Source of the DNA: Streptomyces sp. WP-1
Lineage (GTDB): Bacteria; Actinomycetota; Actinomycetes; Streptomycetales; Streptomycetaceae
NCBI RefSeq assembly: GCF_030450125.1
Contig: NZ_CP123923.1
Location: 682,001-746,000 of the forward strand
Reading direction: 5' to 3'
DNA length: 64,000 nt
In this document: positions 53,268 to 61,681 of the stretch, piece after piece
How the letters are laid out: each line of letters starts with the position of its first letter
How positions within the stretch are numbered: the stretch's first letter is position 1
Position numbers and translations under genes: made by a program
Notes under the pieces: generated by a model
Databases searched by the model: none
What the model saw: the letters and a program-made list of their open reading frames with translations, nothing else
What the model was told of the DNA's origin: nothing

Positions 53268-54174
53268 CCACGGGCGCCCTGTCCCGCGACGCCGCCGCGA
53301 AGATCCAGCGGTTGGCGGCCAGGGCGTCGTTCGGTTCCGGGAGCGGGCCGCGGCCGTGGCGGCGGGTGAAGTCGTAGGGCGTGCGGACGGTCACCGTCCA
53401 GTCCAGGGCGGCGAGTTCGGCGGCCGAGTCGGGGCGGGGCTCGCCGTCGAAGAGGGCGAGCAGGTCGATGCCGATGCGCCGGCGGGTGTCGGTGTAGACG
53501 GGGCTCGAGCGCACCTGCGGGGACTCCGCGAGGTCCTTGATCTCGTACGCCAGGGTGCTGTCCGCCGCGCTGAGCCGGTCGATCGTGGCGACGAGCCGCC
53601 GTTCGGCCGCCGCCGGGAGATACAGCAGCAGCCCCTCGGCCAGCCACGCCGTGGGTTCGGCCGGGTCGAAGCCCGCGGACAGCAGCCCGTCGGCCCAGTC
53701 CTCGCGCAGGTCGGCCGCGAGCGGGCGGCGCTCGGCCGCGGGGGCGGCCCGGAGCCGGTCGAGGACCGTCTGCTTGAAGGCCAGCACCTCCGCCGTGTCC
53801 ACCTCGTACACCGCGCACCCCGGCGGCCAGTCCAGCCGGTACGCCCGGCAGTCCAGGCCCGCGCCGAGGATGACCACCTGGCGCACGCCCAGATGGGCGG
53901 AGCGCAGCAGATGGTCGTCCAGGACGCGGGTGCGCAGCGCGAAGTACCGGCCGAGCCGGCCCCACAGCGGGTCGGCGTCCCCGTCGGGCACCTGCCCGGG
54001 ACGCACCGGCCAGTTCGCCGAGGCCGCCGCCGCGCGCACGAAGTGCTCGGCGAACGGGTCCCGGGCCAGCGCGTCGGGGCGATGCGTCTCGATGGCGCGG
54101 GCCGCGGCCACCAGCAGGGCGGTGCGGCCCACGCCCCGGGCCACCCCGGCGGTCAGGCCTCCTGCCGTACGCAC
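53215..54174 (-). CDS. SAM-dependent methyltransferase (TcmP/Ppm1-like)
   Basis: 319 residues of the PPM1/TcmP O-methyltransferase group. HRPDALARDPFAEHFVRAA, RTRVLDDHLLRSAHLGVRQVVILGAGLDCRAYRLDWPPG with the SAM-binding motif, VYEVDTAEVLAFKQ and TAWLAEGLLLYLP are diagnostic. It methylates a carboxyl or hydroxyl group of a small molecule. GTG 54174 follows GAGGAGG and overlaps the hydrolase gene end by 22 bp. Last gene of the EF-hand-led operon. Confidence 0.9.
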   Translation of the reverse strand: MRTAGGLTAGVARGVGRTALLVAAARAIETHRPDALARDPFAEHFVRAAAASANWPVRPGQVPDGDADPLWGRLGRYFALRTRVLDDHLLRSAHLGVRQVVILGAGLDCRAYRLDWPPGCAVYEVDTAEVLAFKQTVLDRLRAAPAAERRPLAADLREDWADGLLSAGFDPAEPTAWLAEGLLLYLPAAAERRLVATIDRLSAADSTLAYEIKDLAESPQVRSSPVYTDTRRRIGIDLLALFDGEPRPDSAAELAALDWTVTVRTPYDFTRRHGRGPLPEPNDALAANRWIFAAASRDRAPVVTPCAPPGGPPPPPGSP

Positions 54175-54797
54175 GGCACCTCCTCGGGCCCGAGGGCCGG
54201 TGCGGTCCAGGCCGCCGGGTCGCGGGAGGTGGTCGTCCGGGCGCCGTAGACGACGCGCATGAAGCGCAGGACGTCGTCGTAGGGCAGATGCAGGGCCGTG
54301 GTGCAGTCCGTCAGGACGGTCACATGGAAGCCCTTCTGGAACGCCGTGCGGGCGGTGGTGTCCACGCACACGTCGGCGTACACCCCGGCGAAGACCAGGT
54401 GGCCGACGCCCCGGGCGCCGAGGTGGTCCTCGAAGCCCTCGCCGAGGAAGGCGTCGAAGCGGGCGCGCTTGGTGAAGACGTGCTCGCCCGGGGCCGGGGC
54501 GACCCGGTGGAACTCGGCGCCCCAGGAGCCCTCCAGGCACTTCGGCCGCTTGCCGAGGGCGTGGTCCCGCGACCGCCAGGCGGCGCCCTGGTGTTCGGGG
54601 TCGCCGGTGAACCGTACGAAGACCACCTCCACGTCGCGCGCGCGGGCCTCGGCCACCGCCCGGACGGTGCCGGCGACGGCCGCGTCCAGGACGGCGGGGT
54701 CGCCGCCGAAGCGGGCCAGGGCGGTCGGGCCGGTGCAGAAGTCGTTCTGCACGTCCACGACGACCAGGGCCGTGCGCTCCCCCGTCGGGCCGGTCAT
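54153..54797 (-). CDS. Isochorismatase-family cysteine hydrolase
   Basis: 214 residues with the isochorismatase fold: TALVVVDVQNDFCTGPTA with the catalytic Asp, VFTKRARFDAFLG with Lys, and HLVFAGVYADVCVDTTARTAFQ with the nucleophilic Cys. The Cys marks it as a nicotinamidase/N-carbamoyl hydrolase type rather than a true isochorismatase. Start and stop overlap the neighbours (ATGA with the dehydrogenase-like gene). Confidence 0.88.
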   Translation of the reverse strand: MTGPTGERTALVVVDVQNDFCTGPTALARFGGDPAVLDAAVAGTVRAVAEARARDVEVVFVRFTGDPEHQGAAWRSRDHALGKRPKCLEGSWGAEFHRVAPAPGEHVFTKRARFDAFLGEGFEDHLGARGVGHLVFAGVYADVCVDTTARTAFQKGFHVTVLTDCTTALHLPYDDVLRFMRVVYGARTTTSRDPAAWTAPALGPEEVPCVRQEA

Positions 54798-55894
54798 GAG
54801 CCGCCGGCCAGGGCGGCGTCCGACGGTGTCCCGGCGCCGGGGGTGTCGAGGGCGTCGAGCAGGGCGTCGGCCACGGCGGTGGTGGAGTGCCGGCCGCCGA
54901 GGTCGGGCGTGGATATGCCCCGTTCCTCCAGGATCCGCAGCGCCTTCTCGACGGCCTCGACCGCGCCGGTTCGTCCGGCGTGTCCCTCGGCGACGCGCGC
55001 GGCGGCGCGGATGGTCGCCACCGGATTGACGAGGCCCCGGCCCGCGATGTCGTCGGCGGAGCCGTGCACCGTCTGGTACTCGGTGAGTCCGGCCAGCGCC
55101 GGGTCGAGGAAGACGTTCTCGGTGCAACGGTTCTCCTGCCGGTCGGAGCCGAACCGGTCGAGGAGCATGACGTGCATGATGTCGGCCCATTCGTTCCCGG
55201 CGATCAGCAGCGTCCGGTCGGGCAGGCCGTGGGTGATGAGGTTGCGGTTGACCGTGTCCGGCTGGAACAGGCCGATCTCCACGCCGAGTTCCGCCGCGAG
55301 TTCGCTCACCCAGGCGTCCAGCGCGCCGTCCAGGAGATGGAACTTGTACGCCATGACGACGCGGCCGATCCGCCCGTCCGGCCACTCCTGCCGGGCCCGG
55401 CGCAGGGCGTAGCGGACCACGCTGCGGGTGATCTCCCGGCCGAAGGTCATGGTGCGGGTGATCTCGCCGGGCGTGTGCGCGTTCTCCCCGGTGTAGAACC
55501 CCTGTGCCTGGTCGCGCACCAGCAGCAGGGAGCGGCCGTCGGCGCCGAGGAGGTCCACCTTGACGGCGCGCAGGCGCCGGCGGACGAGGTACAGGGACTG
55601 GGCGTTGACGGCGGTCCGGAAGACCGCCGTCGTGCCCCGCTCGGCACGGGTGCGGCAGAACCGTTCGTAGTGGTCGGCGTCCGCGGCGGTCAGCTCGCGG
55701 ATCCGGGCGATGTCGGGTTCGCCGCGCAGCGAGTGGTAGGAGTGGTAGAGCCGCGGGGAGCGCTCGATCGTCACGGTGCCCGGGTGCCCGGCGGTCAGCG
55801 CGCCGAGCACCCGCTCGAAGACGTCCGCGAGTTCGGGTCCGGTGCCCCGGCCCACGGCCAGTCCGATGACGGGGGCGCTCGGGTCGTGGGTCAC
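54794..55894 (-). CDS. Isocitrate/isopropylmalate dehydrogenase-like protein
   Basis: 366 residues. GLAVGRGTGPELADVFERVL corresponds to the family's N-terminal G-D-G-x-G-x-E region but lacks the usual Asp. RRRLRAVKVDLLG, YTGENAH, MTFGREITRSVVRYALRRA and HGSADDIAGRGLVNPVATIRAA are clear homologues, the last being the NAD-binding loop. The metal-binding D-x-x-x-D segment is replaced by NEWADIMHVMLLDRFGSD, so the substrate differs from isocitrate or isopropylmalate. GTG overlaps the EF-hand stop (GTGA). Probably oxidatively decarboxylates a beta-hydroxy acid made by a small pathway. Confidence 0.8.
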   Translation of the reverse strand: MTHDPSAPVIGLAVGRGTGPELADVFERVLGALTAGHPGTVTIERSPRLYHSYHSLRGEPDIARIRELTAADADHYERFCRTRAERGTTAVFRTAVNAQSLYLVRRRLRAVKVDLLGADGRSLLLVRDQAQGFYTGENAHTPGEITRTMTFGREITRSVVRYALRRARQEWPDGRIGRVVMAYKFHLLDGALDAWVSELAAELGVEIGLFQPDTVNRNLITHGLPDRTLLIAGNEWADIMHVMLLDRFGSDRQENRCTENVFLDPALAGLTEYQTVHGSADDIAGRGLVNPVATIRAAARVAEGHAGRTGAVEAVEKALRILEERGISTPDLGGRHSTTAVADALLDALDTPGAGTPSDAALAGGS

Positions 55895-56427
55895 TGGCCG
55901 GTGCCCGTGGTGAGGTGGTCGCCGGGGATGCCGGACTTCTCGGGGCGGTAGTAGTCGCGGATGCCGTCGGCCCAGGTGACCACGGGGACGCGGTCGCCGT
56001 GGACCGGCTCGAAGGCGTCGAACAGGGCCTCGATGTTGGGGCGCTGGAAGCCGATGGCCGTCATCAGGGCGACGAAGTGCGGGCGTTCGACATAGCCGTC
56101 GCCGTCCGGGTCGCCCAGCGCGGCGAGGGATTCGGCGAACTCGTTGACGGTGACGTCGAACCTCTGGGGGTCGAGCACGATGGCGTTGAACTCCTCGGGG
56201 CTGACCTGCCCGTCGCCGTCGGCGTCCAGCTCGGTGCGCAGGGTGTCCCAGTAGCCCTGGAACGCCTTGAGCATCCGGTGCTTCGCGCCGTCCGCGGCCT
56301 CGGGCACGGCCTCGACCACCCGCCTGCCCATCAGCTCGAAGTCCCCGGGGTCCAGGACGCCGTTGCCGTTGGCGTCGAACAGTGAGAAGACGAGCTCGAC
56401 GCGGTTGTTCGCCTCGGTGGTGGCCAT
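55891..56427 (-). CDS. EF-hand calcium-binding protein (calerythrin-like)
   Basis: 178 residues with canonical EF-hand loops at 18-29 (DANGNGVLDPGD), 68-79 (DADGDGQVSPEE) and 106-117 (DPDGDGYVERPH, lacking the terminal Glu) and a degenerate fourth hand near the C-terminus. Size and layout match calerythrin-type bacterial proteins, which bind calcium in the cytoplasm. It leads a four-gene operon with 4-bp overlaps. GGAGGGG precedes the ATG. Its presence at the head of an enzyme operon is unusual and suggests calcium control. Confidence 0.92.
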   Translation of the reverse strand: MATTEANNRVELVFSLFDANGNGVLDPGDFELMGRRVVEAVPEAADGAKHRMLKAFQGYWDTLRTELDADGDGQVSPEEFNAIVLDPQRFDVTVNEFAESLAALGDPDGDGYVERPHFVALMTAIGFQRPNIEALFDAFEPVHGDRVPVVTWADGIRDYYRPEKSGIPGDHLTTGTGQ

Positions 56428-56615
56428 GGTGTTTTCCCCTCCGGTCGTACGGTGCTCAAGAACCGCCGGTCTTCGCGGGCCCGGCGGCGGCTCCACTATC
56501 GGCTCGCCACCGGCTCCCGGTGAGAAAAAGCCGCCCAAGTGCCCCCGAAGGAAGGAATTTCCCGGCCGGAGGCATGAACCACCCGATCTTGGAAAGCGCC
56601 CCGTCTCCACCCCTG

Positions 56616-56961
56616 TCAACCGCCCTCCCGCCCGGCCCCGCCGTCCTCCTCGAACGGCTCGTCGCTCCACCGGAACCACGCCCGGTCCCCCTCGATGCGC
56701 AGCAGGAACTCGGGGACCGGCCCCGCGGGGGGACGCGAGGGTGACCCGGCGCCGTATCTCCTCGTACACGAGATCGGCCCCCTCCCAGTCCTCCTCGTCC
56801 ATCAGGACCAGCTCCCGGGCGAACAGCTCGCGTACGGCGGCGAAGCCGGCGGCGGGGGTGAACGCGCCGTTCAGCCACGGGAAGCCTGCCTCTTCGATCA
56901 CGATCTCGCCGACCGGCTCCTCGCCGGACCGCACACGCCACACCTGGTCCTCGAACCCCAT
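56616..56961 (-). pseudogene. Small conserved hypothetical, one-base frameshift
   Basis: Reading from ATG 56961 gives MGFEDQVWRVRSGEEPVGEI, FPWLNGAFTPAAGFAAVRELFARELVLM and EEIRRRVTLASPRG; the true C-terminus, PVPEFLLRIEGDRAWFRWSDEP and a Gly-rich end, lies in another frame. Removing one G from the run at 56721-56724 joins them into 114 residues. The family is a small Streptomyces protein of unknown role. The change may be an assembly error. Confidence 0.65.
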
Positions 56962-57005
56962 GGCCCCTCCTCCGTCCCGCCGCCGGTCACCGCGCGCTCA
57001 GCATG

Positions 57006-57603
57006 TCACCCGGCACTGACAGCGCCCTCGGCCCGGTAGAAGATGTCCAGCTCCTCCTGGGCGGCCTGTTCGGCGCCGCCCTGCGCGACGGCCCGGCGGG
57101 CGGGCGCGTCGAGGGTGACGGAGTGGACGCGGCTCAGCAGGCCGAGGAAGACGGCGTCGTCCGGTTCCGGGGGTGAAGACCAGGCGGCCGGGGCGCTCGG
57201 GCAGGCCGCAGGCCGGGGTCCAGCGGCAGAGGAAGCGCTCGACCAGGGGCGTGTAGCCGGCCATGCGCGCCGCGGTGGCGCGGGTCTCGGCGGCGGCCCG
57301 CAGCCCCGGGTCGTCGCGCCAGCCGCCCGGCAGGTCGAGTTCGAGCTCGTCGGGGCGCCAGGGCGCGGTCCGCAGCGGTTCGGCGCCGGCCGTCTCCTCG
57401 CCCTCGGCCACGTCCAGCCAGTTGATCAGCAGTGGTTCGGTGTCCGCGGCGCGCCCCCACCGGGCGGCGCGGGCCACGGTGCGGCCGTCGCGCAGGGCGA
57501 CGCGCTGCCATACGGGGCGGAAGGTGACCAGCCGGTGCTTCTCGGCGAGGGCCAGCGGGTCGGGCATGGTGTGGAACAGGTGTGCACGGTGCGCGTCGCT
57601 CAC
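57006..57603 (-). pseudogene. Conserved hypothetical, one-base frameshift
   Basis: From GTG 57603 (or ATG 57567) the frame reads MPDPLALAEKHRLVTFRPVWQRVAL, LINWLDVAEGEETAGAEP, LRTAPWRPDELELDLPGGW and ERPGRLVFTP. The continuation EPDDAVFLGLLSRVHSVTLD, through EQAAQEELDIFYRAEGAVSAG, is in another frame. One extra C/G in the run at 57169-57173 causes the break; without it the protein has about 198 residues. No function is known. Same strand and spacing as the 56616 gene, possibly one transcript. Confidence 0.65.
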
Positions 57604-57712
57604 ACGCTGACCAGGCCGCTCGGCCGACGTCCGTCGGTTGTCCGTACCGCTCATCCGCGTACGGGGGAGCGACCGACGGGCCCTCCTCCCGGGGGCGGCG
57701 TAGCGTGGGCTT

Positions 57713-58825
57713 GTGCTATCGGTGCGCGCATGGTCCTCGCGAAGGAGCCAGGAGGATCGCGGCTGGCTGCGGGGCGCGCCGCCGCCGTGGTGGATCCGGC
57801 TGCTGCCGGTGCTGCTGCTGGTCGGGGTGACGCTGGCCTCGACCGTCACCACCCACGCCGGCGACCTCGGATTCCTGCTGGGCGCGATCCCGCCGCTGGC
57901 GGTCCTGTCGTACGGCCCGCTCGTCACCGCCCTGCTCGGCGTCCTGGTGGTCGTGGCCCTGAACGTGCCCGAGACCCATCTGAACCGGCCCGGCAACACC
58001 GATCTGCTCACCATCGTCTTCGTCGCCCTGCTCAGCGTGTTCGTGTCGTTCGTGCGCAGCCGCCGCGACGCCCAGCTCCAGGTGGAGCGCACGATCGGCG
58101 AGGCCGTGCAGCGGGCGGTGATGCCGCCGCTGCCCGAGCGGGTCGGGCGTGTCGGCTGCACGGGTTTCTACCGGGCGGCGGAGAACGGCACGCTGGTGGG
58201 CGGGGACTTCTTCGATGTGCGCGAAGGGCCGTACGGCGTACGGGCGGTGATGGGCGATGTGCGCGGGCACGGGCTGGCGGCGGTCTCGACCGTGGTGTCC
58301 CTGCTGGGCGCTTTCCGGGAGGCGGTCCTGGACCAGCAGGACCTGGAGTCGGTGGCGGCCCGGATGGACCGCCGGCTGGAGACGGACGCGGCGGGCACGC
58401 CGGACGGGGAGCTGTTCGCGACGGCGGTGCTGGTGGAGTTCCCGGCCGGCGCGCCCACGATGCGGGTGGTGGCCTGCGGGCATCCGGCGCCGGTCCTGCT
58501 GCGGGAGGGCGACGCGCGGGAGATCACCGCGACACCCGGCGCCCCGCTGGGGATCGGTCTGGTCGGGGCCGATCCGCCGAAGGAGGTCACGGTGCCGCTG
58601 GAACCGGGCGACCGGCTGCTGGTGGCCTCCGACGGGGTGTGGGAGGCACGGAACCGCTCCGGGGTCTTCTATCCGCTGCCGGACCGGCTGGCCGCCCTCG
58701 CGGACACCCGGGACGGCGAGCTGCCCACCGCCGTGTGGGACGACCTGGCGCGGCTGCGCTACGAGGTCCGCGACGACGCGACGATGCTGGTCCTGGCCCC
58801 GGTGCCGGGCGGCCGGCCCGCCTGA
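57713..58825 (+). CDS. Membrane-anchored SpoIIE/PP2C phosphatase
   Basis: 370 residues. Three or four helices at 29-115 (LLPVLLLVGVTLAS, LLGAIPPLAVLSYGPLVTALLGVLVVVAL, LTIVFVALLSVFVSF) precede the phosphatase: AVQRAVMPPLPERVG, VGGDFFDVREGPYGVRAVMGDVRGHGLAAV, VVACGHPAPVLLREGD, LLVASDGVWEARN and RDDATMLVL. It probably dephosphorylates an anti-anti-sigma factor in response to envelope signals. The GTG at 57713 is the earliest start that keeps the first helix. Confidence 0.92.
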   Translation: MLSVRAWSSRRSQEDRGWLRGAPPPWWIRLLPVLLLVGVTLASTVTTHAGDLGFLLGAIPPLAVLSYGPLVTALLGVLVVVALNVPETHLNRPGNTDLLTIVFVALLSVFVSFVRSRRDAQLQVERTIGEAVQRAVMPPLPERVGRVGCTGFYRAAENGTLVGGDFFDVREGPYGVRAVMGDVRGHGLAAVSTVVSLLGAFREAVLDQQDLESVAARMDRRLETDAAGTPDGELFATAVLVEFPAGAPTMRVVACGHPAPVLLREGDAREITATPGAPLGIGLVGADPPKEVTVPLEPGDRLLVASDGVWEARNRSGVFYPLPDRLAALADTRDGELPTAVWDDLARLRYEVRDDATMLVLAPVPGGRPA

Positions 58826-58883
58826 CCCGGTCGGCAGGCCCGCGTCCGCGCCGTACCAGGGCGGGCTCTTCGCCCGGCCCCGG

Positions 58884-59336
58884 TCACCCCACGTCCCACA
58901 GGAACCGGTGGGTGTGAATGCCGAAGTACGGGAAGGACCTGATCTCGCGGACGCCCTCGATCGGGCGGACCACGTCGTTGACGAGGTCCAGCAGGGCCTT
59001 CGGGCCGGGCGCGACCACCTCGGCGAAGAGGTCGAAGCCGCCGGAGGTGAGCACCGAGTACACGACCTCGGGCCGCTCGGCGAGGGCGTCGGCGACGGCG
59101 CGCGGGTCGCCGTCCACGCCGATGCCGAGCAGTGCCATGGCCTGGCCGCCCATCGCCATCGGGTCGGTGACGCCGACCACTTGGACGGCCCGGGAGTCCA
59201 GCAGCCGCTGGAGCCGCTGCCGGGCCGCCGAGGCGGACAGGCCCACCTTGGGTCCGAGGTCGGCGTAGGCGATACGGCCGTCGGTCTGGAGTTCGCGCAG
59301 GATGGCCCGGTCGATGTCGTCCATGGCCGTCATCAT
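58884..59336 (-). CDS. Lrp/AsnC family regulator
   Basis: 150 residues. DDIDRAILRELQTDGRIAYADLGPKVGLSASAARQRLQRLLDSRAVQVVGV is the AsnC HTH, and the RAM domain (GIGVDGDPRAVADALAERPEVVYSVLTSGGFDLFAEVVAPG) follows. It senses an amino acid and probably controls the aminotransferase gene just upstream, through the inverted repeat 60771-60806. ATG 59336, 59333 and 59324 are all possible; AAAGAGG is close to the first. Confidence 0.92.
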   Translation of the reverse strand: MMTAMDDIDRAILRELQTDGRIAYADLGPKVGLSASAARQRLQRLLDSRAVQVVGVTDPMAMGGQAMALLGIGVDGDPRAVADALAERPEVVYSVLTSGGFDLFAEVVAPGPKALLDLVNDVVRPIEGVREIRSFPYFGIHTHRFLWDVG

Positions 59337-59346
59337 GCCTCTTTGC

Positions 59347-60696
59347 TCATCCCGCCAGTTCGGCGAGGGCGGCGGCGAACACCTCGGTGTGCCGGTCGAC
59401 GTCCTGCTCGGTGGTGTCGGGGCACATCAGGGCCATGTTGTGGAACGGGGTGAGCAGGATGCCCCGGTTGGCGAGGTAGAGGTGCAGGAAGTCCTCCAGC
59501 CCGGCGTCGGCGGCCGCCGCGGACTCGGTGCCGGTGCGCGGCGCGGGCGCGGTGAAGCGGTACTCGGTCCGCGCTCCGAGCCGGCTCACCGACCAGGGCA
59601 GGGCGTACGCCTCGATGCCGGAGCGCACGCCCGCCTCGAAGCGTTCGCACAGCTTGCCCATCCGGTCGAACGCCTCGTCGGTGAGGACGTGTTCGAGGGT
59701 GGCGCGGGTGGCCGCGACCGACAGGGCGTTGCCCGCGAGGGTGCCGCCGACGCCGCCCATGTCGACGAGGTCGAGGTCGGCGCGGGCCAGCAGCCGGTCG
59801 GCCAGCTCGGCGGAGAGGCCGTAGGCACCGGCCGGGATGCCGCCGCCGATGGCCTTGCCGATGGTGAGCATGTCCGGTTCCAGGTCCCAGGCGCCGGTGC
59901 AGCCGCCGGGGCCCGCGGAGAAGGTGTGCGTCTCGTCGTTGATCAGCAGCGTGCCGTAGCGCCTGGTCAGCTCGCGGACACCGGCGAGGTAGCCGGGTTC
60001 GGGCAGCACGATGCCGATGTTGGTGAGGGCGGGTTCCATGAGGACCGCGGCCACGTCGCCGTGGGCGAGTTCGCGCTCCAGCGCGGCGAGGTCGTTGAAC
60101 TCGGCGACCCGGCTGGTGAGGGTCACCTCGCAGGGCGCGCCGACGTTCCCGGGGCGGGCGGTGCCCTCGCCGTCCGGGCCGGTGACGATCAGCGACTCGT
60201 CCACGCTGCCGTGGTAGCAGTAGCTGTTGAAGAGGATCTTCGGGCGCCCGGTGACGGCGCGGGCGAGCCGGATCGCCCAGCGGTTGGCGTCGGTCGCGGT
60301 GAGCGAGAAGCTCCAGCGGGCCGGGCCGAAGCGCCGGGTCAGCTCGGCGCCGACCCACTCGGCGTCCTCGGTGGGCAGCATGGCGGTGGCGCCGCCGAGT
60401 CCGGCGAAGCGCCGCTGGACCGCCTCGGTGACCGCCGCGGGCGAGTGGCCCGCCATCGCTCCGGTGTCGCCGAGGCAGAAGTCGATGTACTCGTGCCCGT
60501 CCACATCGCTCACCCGGGCGCCGCGCGCCCCCGCCAGATACCGGGGGAAGGCTCCGGCCGTCTTGTTCATCCAGGTCATCGGCACCCGGCCGAAGAGATG
60601 GCCGGCCCCGGCGTACGCGGCGCGCGAGCGCGGGTTACGACGCTCGGCCTCGGCGCTCTCGCGGGCCAGGAGGGTGCGCAGGCGGGTGCGGTCCAT
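59347..60696 (-). CDS. Class III aminotransferase
   Basis: 449 residues of the glutamate-1-semialdehyde aminomutase-like class. VSDVDGHEYIDFCLGDTGAMAGH, FSLTATDANRWAIRLARAVTGR, FNSYCYHGSVDESL, LINDETHTFSAGPGG and TIGKAIGGGIPAGAYGLS with the PLP Lys. It transfers an amino group between an amino acid or diamine and an oxo acid. It lies upstream of the Lrp gene with 10 bp between stop and start. It has a clear promoter and a 12-bp inverted repeat before it. Confidence 0.9.
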   Translation of the reverse strand: MDRTRLRTLLARESAEAERRNPRSRAAYAGAGHLFGRVPMTWMNKTAGAFPRYLAGARGARVSDVDGHEYIDFCLGDTGAMAGHSPAAVTEAVQRRFAGLGGATAMLPTEDAEWVGAELTRRFGPARWSFSLTATDANRWAIRLARAVTGRPKILFNSYCYHGSVDESLIVTGPDGEGTARPGNVGAPCEVTLTSRVAEFNDLAALERELAHGDVAAVLMEPALTNIGIVLPEPGYLAGVRELTRRYGTLLINDETHTFSAGPGGCTGAWDLEPDMLTIGKAIGGGIPAGAYGLSAELADRLLARADLDLVDMGGVGGTLAGNALSVAATRATLEHVLTDEAFDRMGKLCERFEAGVRSGIEAYALPWSVSRLGARTEYRFTAPAPRTGTESAAAADAGLEDFLHLYLANRGILLTPFHNMALMCPDTTEQDVDRHTEVFAAALAELAG

Positions 60697-60732
60697 GGAA
60701 AACCTCGCTGAATCGGTCGACGGAACAGCGTG

Positions 60733-60762
60733 AGGCTACGACCGGAACCATGTCCTTCTCAA
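60733..60762 (-). promoter_or_regulatory. Promoter of the aminotransferase-Lrp operon
   Basis: On the minus strand TTGAGA (60762-60757), an 18-bp spacer and TAGCCT (60738-60733) precede the ATG at 60696 by 36 bp. Confidence 0.65.
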
Positions 60763-60770
60763 GAGCTTGG

Positions 60771-60806
60771 CGCATGATTCGATCGCTGAGACACTCGAAT
60801 CATGCG
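60771..60806. promoter_or_regulatory. 12-bp inverted repeat, likely Lrp-type site
   Basis: CGCATGATTCGA and TCGAATCATGCG are perfect arms with a 12-bp spacer, directly upstream of the -35 of the aminotransferase promoter, a position fit for activation or repression by the co-encoded Lrp regulator. It also lies in the upstream region of the divergent gene at 61001. Confidence 0.65.
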
Positions 60807-61000
60807 TCATAGCGGCACGCCACGCTCGGAAGGGTGACCTCTCCCCTTCGTCCGGCTGACGAATCGGCACGCGGAGTTCGAACGCTTCGACAGAAACGCC
60901 AGGCCGCGCCACCCCTTCCGCCGCATAGAAATATCTACGAACATGCATATGCCGGGTTGCTGTGCGGACGCACCGAGTGCCCGAGAACGCGGAGCAGTGC

Positions 61001-61480
61001 ATGACGAACACGATGTGGATGCGGGGCGTGGAGTGGCTGGCGGCATCGGCGGCCGACCCGCGCGCGTGCAAGTGGGAGTGGGATCACGGGGAGGGGATCG
61101 CACTGCTGGAGGCGGGGCGCTTCTGGGACGTGCTCAGCGTTCCCGAGCGGCTGGGGCTGCTCACCCTGGACCTGCTGTGGCGGCCCGCGCTGCCGGTGCC
61201 GGGCCCGACCCTGGTGGACCTCACGGCCGGCCGGGTCGGCTTCTTCCTGCCGCCGGACCCGGACGGGGGCTGGGTCGGCGCGGGGCTTCGCTACGCGACC
61301 AGGGGCTCCTGGGTCGCCGTACCGCCGCCCTACCGGCCCGCCCGCTCCCTGGAGTGGCTGGTACCGCCCGACGGCACCGGCATCCTGCACTCCCCCGGCA
61401 CCCTGGAGGACGCCCTGCGGCAGGCCAACGGCACACTGACCGTCCTCGCCGCCCCGCCGCGCGGGCCGCAGGAGTCCTAG
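61001..61480 (+). CDS. Conserved Streptomyces hypothetical (primase-like N-terminal family)
   Basis: 159 residues: MRGVEWLAASAADPRACKWEWDHGEGIALLEAGRFWDVLSVPERLG, RVGFFLPPDPDGGW and GSWVAVPPPYRPARSLEWLVPPDG. The pattern (RxxWDVLxVP, LxFFVPP, WxxVPPP, WLVPPDGSG) resembles a family often labelled bifunctional DNA primase/polymerase-like in Streptomyces, but no catalytic acidic triad can be seen, so activity is doubtful. ATG 61001 follows GGAG at 7 bp. Confidence 0.6.
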   Translation: MTNTMWMRGVEWLAASAADPRACKWEWDHGEGIALLEAGRFWDVLSVPERLGLLTLDLLWRPALPVPGPTLVDLTAGRVGFFLPPDPDGGWVGAGLRYATRGSWVAVPPPYRPARSLEWLVPPDGTGILHSPGTLEDALRQANGTLTVLAAPPRGPQES

Positions 61481-61569
61481 CGGGCGGCCCGGACAGGTGC
61501 GGTACGACGCCTCAGGTGCGCTCGGGCTCCGGCCCGGCGGTGCGCAGGGCGAGGCTCGCGAGACCGGCG

Positions 61570-61611
61570 AGCGGGGCCCCGACCGGCCCCCCGTCCCGGT
61601 CGTGCCCCGCT
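61570..61611. terminator. Bidirectional terminator between convergent genes
   Basis: AGCGGGGC...CGACCGG and CCGGTCG...GCCCCGCT form a long stem with a small bulge. It separates the gene at 61001 from the PucR-like regulator at 61682. Confidence 0.6.
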
Positions 61612-61681
61612 GAGAAGTGAACTTACGTGCGACACACGGTCCGTACCAGCGCACCGGTGCCCGGCGCCACGCGCGTAGCAC

